A stretch of DNA of 64,000 bases, from contig JBAIZL010000008.1 of the NCBI GenBank assembly GCA_036971475.1, positions 6,925,501 through 6,989,500 on the forward strand, written 5' to 3'. This stretch comes from Prosapia bicincta. Its lineage: Eukaryota; Arthropoda; Insecta; Hemiptera; Cercopidae. Below, piece by piece: positions 46,360 to 57,142 of this stretch. Within the stretch, counting starts at the first letter, position 1, and every line of letters starts with the position of its first letter. The position numbers and the translations under genes were made by a program. Under the pieces are notes generated by a model, which was given only the letters and a program-made list of their open reading frames with translations, was not told where the DNA came from and made no database searches.

Positions 46360-47563
46360 CTATAACAAAACAACTGCTCCTTATAAGCCTTAACTAACAT
46401 AAGTCCAACTACCATATAATTCTCTAGTCCTACATTTTATTTTGAAAACTTAAAAATATGTTATTTATTATTATTTTTATTTATTATCTGATCAATTATC
46501 TCTGTACAGTAGAAGCCTGTTTCCGGACTAATTAGGATAAACTGATCCTGAGTAACAAGAATTATGGAAAATACACACTTTTATTTATAAAACAAAGAAC
46601 TAATCTAATTAAATCTGTTACAAAAATATGATTCAACTACACTAAACTATAAACCCTACTACAATAAAAATATCGGTAATACCACAAAAATAGCCAAAAA
46701 TGACTTATATTACAAATTAAATCTTTATGTACATTTCGATGGCCATGTCATCATCAGAGGGTTGTATTACAAAATTACAATCTAGAATACAATAATTTAC
46801 AAACTAAACTGACCTTTTTGTAAAGTTTGTAGGTCAGTCTAGTTTGAAAATGATTGTATTCTAGATTGTAATTTTGTAATACAACCCTACGATGATGATG
46901 CCATGGCCATCAAAATGTACATAAGGGTTTAATTTTAGGTAACTTGTAATATCGTTTATTTTAGTGGTATTGTGGTTTTTGCCAATATTTTTATCCATTG
47001 TAAATGGGTCGCCATGACGTTGGAAAAGCAAAAATGTCAATTTAATAGGAAAAAGTTGAAAAATCGAGTAAATCAAAGAAATTTTATGTTTTATAAAATT
47101 TTTATGCGTTAAGTCGATAATGTACAGGATTTCAAACACTTTACTTAAGATTTGATTGGTAGAGTAAATATTAGAAGAATATAAATACTCTATGAAGATG
47201 TAAAAAATGTTGTGATCCTAGTTTGTTTCGCCGATGTTTGCTGTTTTCTTGCCACCAAGACCAGAGCATTTTTTAATTTGTGGTTGTCGGATAAACAAGA
47301 CTCTACTGTATGTTGCACCAATGTGCACTTGATATTGTACATAAACCCTACAGTAAAATGTATTGTTTTTGAAAATAAAGTAACATTTAGTTGTATCTAC
47401 ATGAAGTACAACAAATTAATGCTTAAACATGAATATTACTCCTTATTAATATATGTGTATTAAACAAATATATTGCTTAATAAATTATAACTATAATACT
47501 CACGATATTCATTACTATTAAAAAAATAATTATACCTTTCAATAACTGTACATTAAATATTAC
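46360..47563 (-). other. PPAT intron 5 with a foldback element
   Basis: The 1204-bp intron contains an inverted repeat at about 46665-47005. The innermost arms are nearly identical (gggttgtattacaaaattac followed by aatctagaatacaat at about 46760-46795, reversed at about 46850-46890). The outer arms (aaaaatatcggtaataccac / reversed near 46990) are more diverged. It looks like a MITE of about 340 bp. The rest holds nothing recognisable. Confidence 0.65.
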
Positions 47564-47776
47564 CTTCAAAAATACTGTCAGAGCGGGCAAAGTATACGTA
47601 TTCAAATATACAAAATGCTTGGGGCTTATTTTCAGGCCTGTTCACAATGGTGATTGTTTTCACTCCTTCCTTCGAAAGTTCAACAATTTCACCAGGGTGT
47701 ACTTCTCTGACAAAGCGTGCACCAATTGACAAGAATCCACAAGATTCTGAAGAAATAACCCAACCTTCTTCTTTAC
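47564..47776 (-). CDS. PPAT: PPAT coding exon 5
   Basis: 213 bp between tatgtgttttag and gtaatatt. It encodes [40 protein letters not shown] and [17 protein letters not shown]. It links the glutaminase and transferase domains, and the Cys of [11 protein letters not shown] is the first iron-sulphur ligand of animal PPAT. Confidence 0.97.
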
Positions 47777-47940
47777 CTAAAACACATATAGTGCACTTCT
47801 AATTATAGAAGAAAAGTAAATAATCATTTAAATACAAAAACTATTTATATTCATAGGTAGGAGTAACACAGGAGGTAATGGCACAATAAAAACTGTTACA
47901 TTTATTCTAATTTACACATTTGTTGATAAAGATTTATGAA

Positions 47941-48295
47941 TGCTCTAACATAATGTCGCATTTACACATCGAGCGATAAAATTTCCAGCGCCGCTCCAAC
48001 ATAATGGTGCATTTACAGATTGGTGGTAAAATACTTGTTCTCATTCTAACATAAAGTCGCATTTACACATTCAGTGGTAAAATATCCGTTGCCGCTCTAA
48101 AATAATGTCAAGCTTACACATTATCAGTAAAATATCCGTCACCACATTAAGATATTGCGTTTACACACTGACAGTAAAATATCTGTTGCCGCTCTAAGAT
48201 GTAGTGTTCACACATTGGCAGTAAAATATCAGTTGCCGCTGTAACCTAATGTCACTTTTACACATTGGGCGGTAAAATGTCGCTGCTGAAACATA
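47941..48295. repeat. Diverged minisatellite, ~55-bp unit, about seven copies
   Basis: The recurring phrases 'ctctaacataatgtcgcattt', 'acacattggcagtaaaatat' and 'ccgttgccg' are repeated about every 50-60 bp. The units differ at many positions and contain no frame. It lies in the 9.1-kb PPAT intron. Confidence 0.85.
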
Positions 48296-48471
48296 GCAGC
48301 ATTAGGGTGTAATTGCGGTTGTACCGCCGGCACTACAACATTTTTTGTAAATGTTTTCTCTTTTAAAATATAAAATTATTAATTTCCTTATTCTATAGGG
48401 TCGGTAATTGTGGTATTTGAAACCGAGAATTGACTCATCAGTAATATATATATTTCACGTTGTTCATTATT

Positions 48472-48835
48472 TTTCCATTGCACTGACTTTATGAAGTTAT
48501 TATTATTACTTGTAAATAATTTTTTTTTACCACTAAGTGCAATAATTTTACTTTTTGTGATGAGGCATCTTTCGGTCACTCTTTATGTATATATAAGTTG
48601 TATACAACTTATATTTATTTTATTTCATTCTCTCATATTTCTTTTTGTGTTTTCTCTTCGATTGACAAAGACCACTGTGTGGTTGAAATATATCATTGTT
48701 TAAGTGCTTTTATGTGTTTCTATTTCAAGACTACAGAGTGGACTCTTACCACGGTAAGGCTGTCAGTTTCCTAGTCCAAAAAATCTAAATAATCTTTACC
48801 AACCAAAACTAACCTAAAAAAAAAAATTAAAAAAA
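48472..48835. repeat. PLE-2 terminal region joined to a PLE-1 terminal region
   Basis: A PLE-2 terminus (gcactgactttatgaagtta ... gatgaggcatctttcggtca, about 48472-48580) is followed by a small palindrome (ataagttgtatacaacttat, about 48593-48612). A plus-oriented PLE-1 terminal region (48613-48822), including the donor-like accacggtaaggctgtcag, comes next. Confidence 0.75.
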
Positions 48836-48851
48836 ATATATATATATATAT

Positions 48852-49132
48852 ACGAAGTTAATATATTACTATTGTAAGTAATTTTATCCACCATTAAGTA
48901 CAATAATTTTACCTTGAGCGATGAGGCACCTTTCGGTCAATTGACCATTGTCGAATCACTCAAGGTACGAACACTAGTGATTCGACAATGGTCAATTGAC
49001 CGAAAGGTGACTCATCACTCAAGGTAAAATTATTGCACTTAATGGTGGATAAAATTACTTACAATAGTAATATATTAACTTCATAAAGTCAGTGCAACGG
49101 AAAAACAATGGATAACGTTAAATATCAAGAAT
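48852..49132. repeat. PLE-2 terminal palindrome
   Basis: Two PLE-2 termini face each other about a centre near 48970. The left arm gaagttaatatattactatt ... ttgaccattgtcgaatcact is mirrored by agtgattcgacaatggtcaa ... aatagtaatatattaacttc, with arms of about 115 bp and few mismatches. It is bordered by (TA)n on both sides. Confidence 0.85.
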
Positions 49133-49156
49133 ATATATATATATATATATATATAT

Positions 49157-49696
49157 TTAGGTTAGTTTTGGTTGGTAAAGATTAATTAGATTTTTTGGAC
49201 TAGGAGACTGACAGACTTACCTTGGTAAGGGCCCACTCTGTAGTCTTGGTAAGAGTCCACTCTGTAGTCTTGAAATAGAAACACATAAAAGCACTTAAAC
49301 AATGATATATTTCAACCACACAGTGGTCTTTGTCAATCGAAGAGAAAACACAAAAAGAAATATGAGAGAATGAAATAAAATAATTGTAATCACAGATTGT
49401 GTAGAGTAGAAATCAGATGTCACAGATGCACAGATTAAAGATATATATATATATATATAGATTTTTTGGACTAGGAGACTGACAGACTTACCTTGGTAAG
49501 AGTCCACACTGTAGTCTTGAAATAGAAACACATAAAAGCACTTAAACAATGATATATTTCAACCACACAGTGGTCTTTATCAATCGAAGAGAAAGCACAA
49601 AAAGAAATATGAGAGAATGAAATAAAATAATTTTATATAATTTTAAAATAATTATTTTATTTTATTTTATTTCATTCTCTCATATTTCTTTTTGTG
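49157..49696. repeat. Multiple PLE-1 terminal regions in both orientations
   Basis: A minus-oriented terminal region at 49157-49445 carries a 24-bp tandem duplication at 49222-49269. After a (TA)n comes another minus copy at 49460-49625, then a short plus-oriented arm (tttcattctctcatatttct, about 49665-49696). The last two form a palindrome around 49640. The plus arm is cut by the Jockey-like element at about 49697. Confidence 0.8.
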
Positions 49697-50449
49697 CTTC
49701 ATGTCTCAACAAGTGAAAATGGTATCAAAAGTGATCTCTTGGATCAAGGATTTGAAATCTGTGATGTTAAGCAAAAATTTAGGGTCACTAGAGATGAAGA
49801 AGGTGAGAAGCAATATAAAAAACTTCCTCTCTTCATGCTAACTTTTAGTCCCAGAACTGAAATGAAAAGGATTTATGAAATCAGATACATCTGTAACATG
49901 AAGATCTCAATTGAAGCGTTGAGAATAAATAAAATGATTCCTCAGTGCAAGAGATGCCAAGGGTTCGGGCACACACAAAACTTCTGTAACAAAACTCACA
50001 GATGTGTTAAATGTGCAGGCAAGCACCCTACTATAGATTGTACGAAACCTAGAAATGTAGAAGCCAAATGTGCTAACTGTGGAAGTAACCACCCGGCCAA
50101 CTACAGGGGATGTGAAGTACCAATCAAACTCCAACAAATGCGTGAAAAGCTCATCAAAAAACCAGTACACACTGAAACAGCAGGAAACGCGGCAAGGAAA
50201 CAGAAACTGACAGACCCAAGAACTGCCAAAAACCTGACTTATGCCCAAGCACTGAGCAGCAACAGACAAAGTACAAATGAGCAAAACATCACTACTAATC
50301 AAAACACCAACAGCAATGAGGTGCTGAGTATGATGAAAAGCATGATGCAGAAGTTTGAGACCTTAGAGAGATCAAACAGAACGCTATCAAACAAATTAAA
50401 TGCCCTCGGGAGTAAGATTCCAGCCAATAAAAACAAATCCAAAAAATAA
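49697..50449 (+). pseudogene. Jockey-like ORF1 (gag), C-terminal part
   Basis: About 250 codons, without an initiating ATG at the truncated left edge. A conserved region (FRVTRDEEGEKQYKKLPLFM ... EIRYICNMKISIEALRINKM) precedes three zinc knuckles (CKRCQGFGHTQNFC, CVKCAGKHPTIDC, CANCGSNHPANYRGC). A Gln/Asn-rich tail with a possible coiled coil (MMKSMMQKFETLERSNRTLS) follows. The stop at 50447-50449 lies 2 nt before the ORF2 ATG. Such gag proteins bind element RNA. The missing N terminus implies loss of function. Confidence 0.88.
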
Positions 50450-50451
50450 GT

Positions 50452-53130
50452 ATGGATCATACAAACATACGTATTGGTACCTGGAATGCAAACGGCATTC
50501 TAAACAGCAAAGAAGAATTCTCACTCTACCTTTATGAAAATAAAATTGACATCTGTTTCATCTCAGAGACTCATCTCTCTAACCAACAATACATTAAAAT
50601 AAATGGATATAATACCCACCATACCACTCACCCAGACAATCGGGCACATGGAGGAAGTGCAATCTTCATCAAAAACAACCTGAAGTACAATGAGGATCTC
50701 AACATTCGAAAAGAGGAAGCTCAGCTGACTGTGTTAAGCATTTCGTCAATGAAACAAAACTTCAAAGTGGGAGCAGTCTACTTCCCCCCGAAACATAACC
50801 TAAAAGAAGACGATTACACAATGATAATCCGACATCTAGGAGAGAGATTCGTCCTTGGAGGCGATTTTAACGCCAAACATTCCCTATGGGGTTCCCGATT
50901 GGATAATACAAAAGGGAGAGAACTTAAAATTGCAATAGAAAAAACTGGATGTAAAGTACATTCAACTGGGAAACCGACCTACTGGCCTACAGACAGAAAC
51001 AAGACCCCAGACGTTCTGGATTTTTTCATAACCAGAAAATTTGCGGCAAATTTCATTACCTTGGAGGACAGCTATGACTTGGACTCGGATCACTCATCGA
51101 TCATCATGACATTGAGCGAAACTATCATCAAAAAGCCAGCGAAACCGACTTTATGCAATAAAACTACGGATTGGGAAAGTTTTAAATTACAACTAGATCA
51201 GGGAATTACCCTCGACATTGACCTGTCTACTGGGGATCATCTTGACGAGGCGGTGACAAAATTTACCAGTCTTATTCAACAAGCAGTGTGGGATAACACT
51301 AGAACAATTACTCATAAAACACCTGGATACAACTACCCTATGGAAGTAAGAAACCTAGTAAAGAACAAAAGAAGAACCAGGCAAAAATGGCAGCGTTCAA
51401 GAGATCCCGTCGTTAAAAATCATCTCAATAGAGAATCCCAACAAATCAAAAGATTGATCCACCAACTGAGAGAAGACTCTGCAAACTCCTTCCTCGAGAA
51501 TCTGTCTGCAAACAAAAACACTAACTATTCCCTCTGGAAAACAACGAGAAGACTGAAAAGGAAAATCCATCATGTACCACCCATCCTGAAAGAGAACAAT
51601 GAATGGGCAAGATCGGACCAAGAAAAAGCTAACACGTTTGGAGATCATCTTGAAAACATCTTCAAGCCGAATGAAGCCACGAATGAAGAAGAACTTCACC
51701 TAAACACTAATAATCAGTCTAAAATTATTAAAAAAGTGACATTAAAAGAGCTTAAACGAGAACTAAAATACAACTTGAACCCGAAGAAAGCGCCGGGATA
51801 CGATTTAATCACAGGACTAGTGCTGAAAAAACTGACAACAAAAGGACTAAAAATGTTTTTATTATTAATTAATGCGTCCCTTAGACTTATGCACGTCCCT
51901 GCAACATGGAAAGTGGTAGAGATGATCATGATCCTGAAACCCGGCAAAACAGCAACAGAAGTCAAGTCGTACAGGCCGATATCACTTCTACCCATAATGT
52001 CAAAACTCTTTGAAAAGCTGCTTCTCAACAGGCTTAAACCTATCATCGTGGAAAAGAACTTACTGCCCGACCATCAATTTGGATTCAGGCGAGGACACTC
52101 TACGGTGGAACAGGTGCATCGACTAATTGACATCATTGAAAAAGCACTGGAAGGTGAGGAGGTCTGCTCGATTGTCTTCCTGGATGTTTCACAAGTCTTC
52201 GATAAAGTTTGGCATGAAGGCTTGATCCACAAACTCAACATGTTTCTGCCAGCCCAGTTTGTGAATCTACTGAAATCGTACATATCGAACAGACTGTTTC
52301 GAGTAAACCACGAATCTACGTATTCTGACTTCAAGGAAATACAAGCTGGAGTCCCACAAGGCAGCGTATTGGGACCAATCCTGTACTTGCTGTACACCAG
52401 TGATCTTCCGCAAACAGCCAACGTCATCACGGCCACTTTCGCAGACGACACAGCAAACGCAGCGACAGCGAAAACCGTTCAAGAATCGACAACACGCTTA
52501 CAAAGATCAAACGATTCAGTTGAGGCTTGGACCAAGAAATGGCGCATCAAACTCAACGACCAGAAGGCAGTCCATGTGAATTTTACAAACAAGAGGATCC
52601 CAAACCCTCAGAGGCTCGAAATGAATGGCAGTGTTATCCCATATCATGATTCAGCTAAATATCTCGGCATGAATCTTGATGCAAAAGCCAAATGGGTCGA
52701 GCATGTCAAAATAAAACTCACAGAACTCCAGACTCGCTACAGGCAAATGTATTGGCTACTCGGTCGAAATTCACGGGTATCAATATACAACAAGCTATTG
52801 GTATATAACCAAATCCTCAAACCGGTTTGGACGTATGGTATACAGCTTTGGGGCTGTGCCAGCAAATGTCACATACAAGGGATACAACGCTTCCAGAACA
52901 AAGTACTAAGAAACATCGCCAACGCTCCTTGGTATGTGCGTAACAGTGACTTGCATTGCGATCTTGGTGTACCCATGGTCGAGGAAGTCATAAAACAGAA
53001 CGCCATCAAACACGTAAATCGGCTCACTCAACACGAAAATCCTGAGGCACTGAGACTTCTCGACAACAACCACCTGACAAGACGACTCAAAAGGACAAAA
53101 CCATTTGAACTCGTTGAACGACAAGAGTGA
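50452..53130 (+). CDS. Jockey-like ORF2: APE endonuclease and reverse transcriptase
   Basis: 892 codons from ATG to TGA without interruption. Endonuclease motifs: IRIGTWNANGI (residues 5-15), ISETHL, GGDFNAKHSLWG and SDHSS. RT motifs: SYRPISLLPIMSKLFEKLLL, HQFGFRRGHST, FLDVSQVFDKVWH (the usual AFDK reads VFDK), AGVPQGSVLGPILYLLYTSD and the catalytic FADDT (about 52439). A thumb/C-terminal region follows, with KYLGMNLDAKAKWVEHVKIK. No RNase H is present, which fits the Jockey clade. The endonuclease would nick target DNA and the RT copy RNA at the nick. The protein may still be functional although the element is 5'-truncated. Confidence 0.93.
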   Translation: MDHTNIRIGTWNANGILNSKEEFSLYLYENKIDICFISETHLSNQQYIKINGYNTHHTTHPDNRAHGGSAIFIKNNLKYNEDLNIRKEEAQLTVLSISSMKQNFKVGAVYFPPKHNLKEDDYTMIIRHLGERFVLGGDFNAKHSLWGSRLDNTKGRELKIAIEKTGCKVHSTGKPTYWPTDRNKTPDVLDFFITRKFAANFITLEDSYDLDSDHSSIIMTLSETIIKKPAKPTLCNKTTDWESFKLQLDQGITLDIDLSTGDHLDEAVTKFTSLIQQAVWDNTRTITHKTPGYNYPMEVRNLVKNKRRTRQKWQRSRDPVVKNHLNRESQQIKRLIHQLREDSANSFLENLSANKNTNYSLWKTTRRLKRKIHHVPPILKENNEWARSDQEKANTFGDHLENIFKPNEATNEEELHLNTNNQSKIIKKVTLKELKRELKYNLNPKKAPGYDLITGLVLKKLTTKGLKMFLLLINASLRLMHVPATWKVVEMIMILKPGKTATEVKSYRPISLLPIMSKLFEKLLLNRLKPIIVEKNLLPDHQFGFRRGHSTVEQVHRLIDIIEKALEGEEVCSIVFLDVSQVFDKVWHEGLIHKLNMFLPAQFVNLLKSYISNRLFRVNHESTYSDFKEIQAGVPQGSVLGPILYLLYTSDLPQTANVITATFADDTANAATAKTVQESTTRLQRSNDSVEAWTKKWRIKLNDQKAVHVNFTNKRIPNPQRLEMNGSVIPYHDSAKYLGMNLDAKAKWVEHVKIKLTELQTRYRQMYWLLGRNSRVSIYNKLLVYNQILKPVWTYGIQLWGCASKCHIQGIQRFQNKVLRNIANAPWYVRNSDLHCDLGVPMVEEVIKQNAIKHVNRLTQHENPEALRLLDNNHLTRRLKRTKPFELVERQE

Positions 53131-53278
53131 CAACAATACTCTTCCTCACGCCGGTTGGCTTCCAACATCAAACAAGATACAATAGAAATCAATGGATTCT
53201 TTGTAATAAAAGCTAAAATCTAATTATCAAATGTAAATTAATGGTTGGTCAGAAATGACCAGTTTTAATAAAAAAAAT

Positions 53279-53339
53279 AGCCTTATCTCTTTTCCCCTGA
53301 CAGACTTATATAAACTATAATCAGTCATATGTTCATGGA

Positions 53340-53405
<66 letters not shown>

Positions 53406-53653
53406 TTAATCTGTGCATCTGTGACATCTGATTTCTACTCTACACAATCTGTGATTACAATTATTTTATTTCATTCTCTCATATTTCTTTTTGTGTTTTC
53501 TCTTCGATTGACAAAGACCACTGTGTGGTTGAAATATATCATTGTTTAAGTGCTTTTATGTGTTTCTATTTCAAGACTACAGAGTGGACTCTTACCAAGA
53601 CTACAGAGTGGACTCTTACCAAGGTAAGTCTGTCAGTCTCCTAGTCCAAAAAA

Positions 53654-53698
<45 letters not shown>
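53279..53698 (+). repeat. PLE-1 3' UTR/terminal region and (TA)n
   Basis: A plus-oriented PLE-1 terminal region resumes right after the Jockey A-tail. It contains an internal (TA)n (53344-53403) and ends with two tandem copies of a 24-bp unit (gactacagagtggactctta, 53575-53622) before ccaaggtaagtctgtcag and a further (TA)n. Confidence 0.85.
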
Positions 53699-53703
<5 letters not shown>

Positions 53704-55236
53704 CGTAATTTCCTAAAGACGCTATACAACAGGGTTTATTATTTATTTTTCTAATAATCGTACCCCACGTTGGTGTGCCAAATGTAATGTTTTTATAAAA
53801 CGCTTTACAATTATTTTTTTTCTATTAAATATTTATTTTATTGATGATATCAAATTTCTATTTAAAACAAAAACACTACTCAGGAACAATTCATAATTCT
53901 TTACTATAACAATTTTTATTTCAACCTTTAAACAATACACAGAACAAAAATAAACTTAACAAATTTTAACACAATATACTAAACTCACTTTCTTTGATTT
54001 TTAGTTACAAATTTTTATACACCCTAGGCTACTTTTACGATCTCTTACTATTTCGGGGTTTATAGCATGGGCTATATTTTTTTAATTCTTAGGTTAATTA
54101 AATAAATTTTGAAAAACAATATTAAATTTTGAAATTAGTTTTAATAAATATTTTCCTGATGGAAAAACTTTAATTTGGAATAAGCAAAAAGGCGAAACTA
54201 TTTGAACTGGATTATGATCTTATTACTATTAATCACAAGATATTCTAATGTACAAAATTAAATTTCCCTATTATCTTAAAGGTCCACTAAAGTTTATTTT
54301 TTATAGCGCTATATATACTTAACTTATCAAATACCGAAATTCTGCAGGTCGCTTACGTAAGATTCCGTTCTCTTCAAATTTCACTTTTTACACACTTAAA
54401 TTCGTTTTAGTTCCTTCAAATTATATTACCACTGTACTTTATCTTTACATTTTCTTATCCTTATTTAAATTTGCCAAGTTCCTTCACAAACGGTATAATT
54501 TTGACGAATTCCTTCCAATGGAAAATTTTGACTGGTCATCACAGGTCCGATCTTGTAGCGTCACCCACGCTATCTCCAACTCAACTAACGCTTCGTTTTT
54601 TTAATTTTCTACCAATGTTTAAAATATGGCGGCTTCTCCTTCTTCTAAAACACATGTTGCTATAATTTAGTTCGATTCCTTCCCACTAGAGTCAACTGCA
54701 CACTTGACCTACTTCTATTTGTTTTTACAGCTGATGCAATAACCCGATTGTTTTCACCAGTTTTAATTTTGTTAACATACTGTTTCAATTTTCCGATCCT
54801 TAACAAACCTTCCAGTGTTTATTTAATTATTATTATTAGTGTGTGAAGTGTCTTTGTGTTTTACTTTTGTAATATTTCGAAATGTGTGTGTTTTGACTGA
54901 ACTTTTCCAAACATAACCTTTCGTTGTTTACAATCGTTTTTCACTTTTTCCTTCAAGTAATTACTTATGCCCTATTTTACTAATATTTACAATTTTGTTT
55001 AAATATAATTATTATTATTAGATTATCTTGTTTTTAATTTTATTTGATACAACAAATTTCCTTATGCATTTACAGTTCAAATACCTTGTTTACATTTCTA
55101 GGCTTTTACCTAAATTTAGTTTCAATTTAATCTAACCAATCTTTTAATGAATTTCTTTTTTAAATTTTGTGTGAGTTATTTCTAATATATTTTTCCAATT
55201 CTTAAAGAACATTATATAGCCCATTCTATAAATGTT

Positions 55237-55239
<3 letters not shown>
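53699..55239 (+). repeat. Family X repeat copy X4
   Basis: Same orientation as X1 and X3. It ends AAATGTTACA against (TA)n (55240-55296), followed by (CA)n. Its left end (ttataacgtaatttcctaaa) differs from X2/X3 but resembles X1, giving two subtypes. Non-coding. Confidence 0.65.
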
Positions 55240-55305
<66 letters not shown>

Positions 55306-55319
55306 ACACACACACACAC

Positions 55320-56889
55320 ACATAGCTAAAACTTTTAAATGTATAATTTGTGAGAATTAAACTGTTAGTTGTTTGCCATCCCCCATTAGTCTTGAAAAAG
55401 ACATAATTTTTTGTTTTCTTGTTATTTTATTTAACTGAGAAGCCTAATTAGTTATGTTCTGTGTTGAAGTAAAAAAAAAAAAAAAAACAACTGTCTCCAT
55501 GTATTTGAAATATACTACCTAATATTATACTGAAAATAAAGTCATATTTTCATGCCAACAATTATTTAACAACTAAAATTATCTAGGGATATTATTCAAA
55601 CAAGTACTTTTTCATTCTTCAACTGTCTTGTAGTAGAATTTTCCTTCCTTTAATTCATCTAGTCTGCATATCAGCTCTGCCTTATAAATCTCTAAATTTC
55701 TTTGGAGGAAATGCTATTTCCTATTATATTTCATAATGCCAATGAATCACTTCAAAAATGCTTAGTTTTCTATTTGAAAGCCATAGTTGGCACTGAGTGT
55801 TTGCAACGGAGATTTAGATTATGAAAATATTAAAAACACAAAACATTACAATAATTTTTTTAACAACCCATTTCAGATTAAATTATTTGAGATCCGACCG
55901 ATCTAGCAACCACAAATTAATTCCTCGCATCAATTCAGTTGTATTTTGCTACAAAAATATTCACCGTTGGATAGAGCACTAAATATTATATACTTTATAC
56001 ATGTGCAAATTTTTAATTCATTATTTTGTACCTTAGTTAGTTAAATATATGTTAATTGTTTATTATGTGTATTCTTAATTAATAAAAACAAATTAAAAAT
56101 TACTTAAAGTTTGAAGTTTGTGTTAGATTCTCGGGTCTTATCATTACTATTAATTTTGAATATACACAACAATAATCTAATTTTCCATGTTTTCACAGTA
56201 CGACTCACACTAACATCAGCTATTGACTGACACCGAGTAACAACCATACTGAGCAAAAAAAAAACGACATAAAAATTCACAATGCATCTACTATACCTAG
56301 TACATCATATAGGCTATAAACATCCATCTCTGTCTATGCTGCGTGTATAAATATCCCTTAAACAGCACAAATGTCTAATAATGCGACACATGAAGACATA
56401 AACTCTTTTGATAAAAAAAAAGACAACGAGAATCATGAGAAACGACAAATGTCTGTATGATCTCTACCACTAATGTGTTGTGACGAATGAATTTCATCTA
56501 TAAAATGCAATGGGTTTACTTTTGTATAATCCTCTTTATTAACTTAGATTTAAGTTGCAAAACAACCATCATCAGAGGTAACAAAAAACTTATGGATTGT
56601 TTTTCGTGGCCACTGAGCATCGGTTAAATAAGAAATTATTGTTGCGGGGGTGTTTTTCTGTTATTAAAAATTCACAGTTTGTTCCAAAAAAGTGATCGAA
56701 AAAAATATTTTTTTGTTCAGTAGTTAGTTTAAATACTATGGATATTTATAGAATTAAATATTCAGTGTCTACGGAAGAGTGAGGACAATGGGATATAAAG
56801 ATCATAATTTTAAACAATTTTGTATACTGGTTATTAATTGTGTTTTAAAATTCTAATTCTCACACAAATAATAGCAACTCTACGTTTAC
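55320..56889 (-). other. Remainder of the 9.1-kb PPAT intron 4, nothing recognised
   Basis: AT-rich intron with A-runs near 55470 and 56255. No coding or repeat unit was recognised. Confidence 0.5.
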
Positions 56890-57142
56890 CTTCAGAGCTA
56901 TTAAGAGGAACGATTTTTCCAATGCATAAAGGGCGATTTCCGAATGGATCTCTTGCTCCATATATTTTATCTTTTTCCATGATTACTAATGAATACGCTA
57001 ATGGAGCAATTTTCATAACCTCTCTAATACGAGCTGGCCAATCAGGACCATTCATTTCTCCTCCTGGTGGAGTCAGGCATAAAGTTTGTGTTATCAGCTC
57101 GCTATCAGAATGTGTGGACAAACCAACTCCTCTGGAAAATAC
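56890..57142 (-). CDS. PPAT: PPAT coding exon 4
   Basis: 253 bp between ggtttcag and gtaaacg. It encodes VFSRGVGLSTHSDSELITQT, then GPDWPARIREVMKIAPLAYS and LVIMEKDKIYGARDPFGNRP. HSDSE and RDPFGNRPL are hallmarks of the class II (Ntn) glutamine amidotransferase domain, which releases ammonia from glutamine for transfer to PRPP. Confidence 0.97.

Larger units (their letters stand above)
49697..53278 (+). mobile_element. Jockey-like non-LTR retrotransposon, 5'-truncated
   Basis: Carries the C-terminal part of a gag-like ORF1, an intact ORF2 and a short 3' UTR ending in an A-run (about 53270-53278). It starts inside ORF1. Both flanks are PLE-1 terminal sequence: ...ttctttttgtg on the left and tagccttatctcttttcccc on the right. 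No simple target duplication was found. Confidence 0.88.

Noticed and set aside
49640..53300. Short target-site duplication of the Jockey-like element
   Set aside because: The 20 bases before 49697 and after the A-tail share no direct repeat; the flanks are different parts of the PLE-1 terminus.
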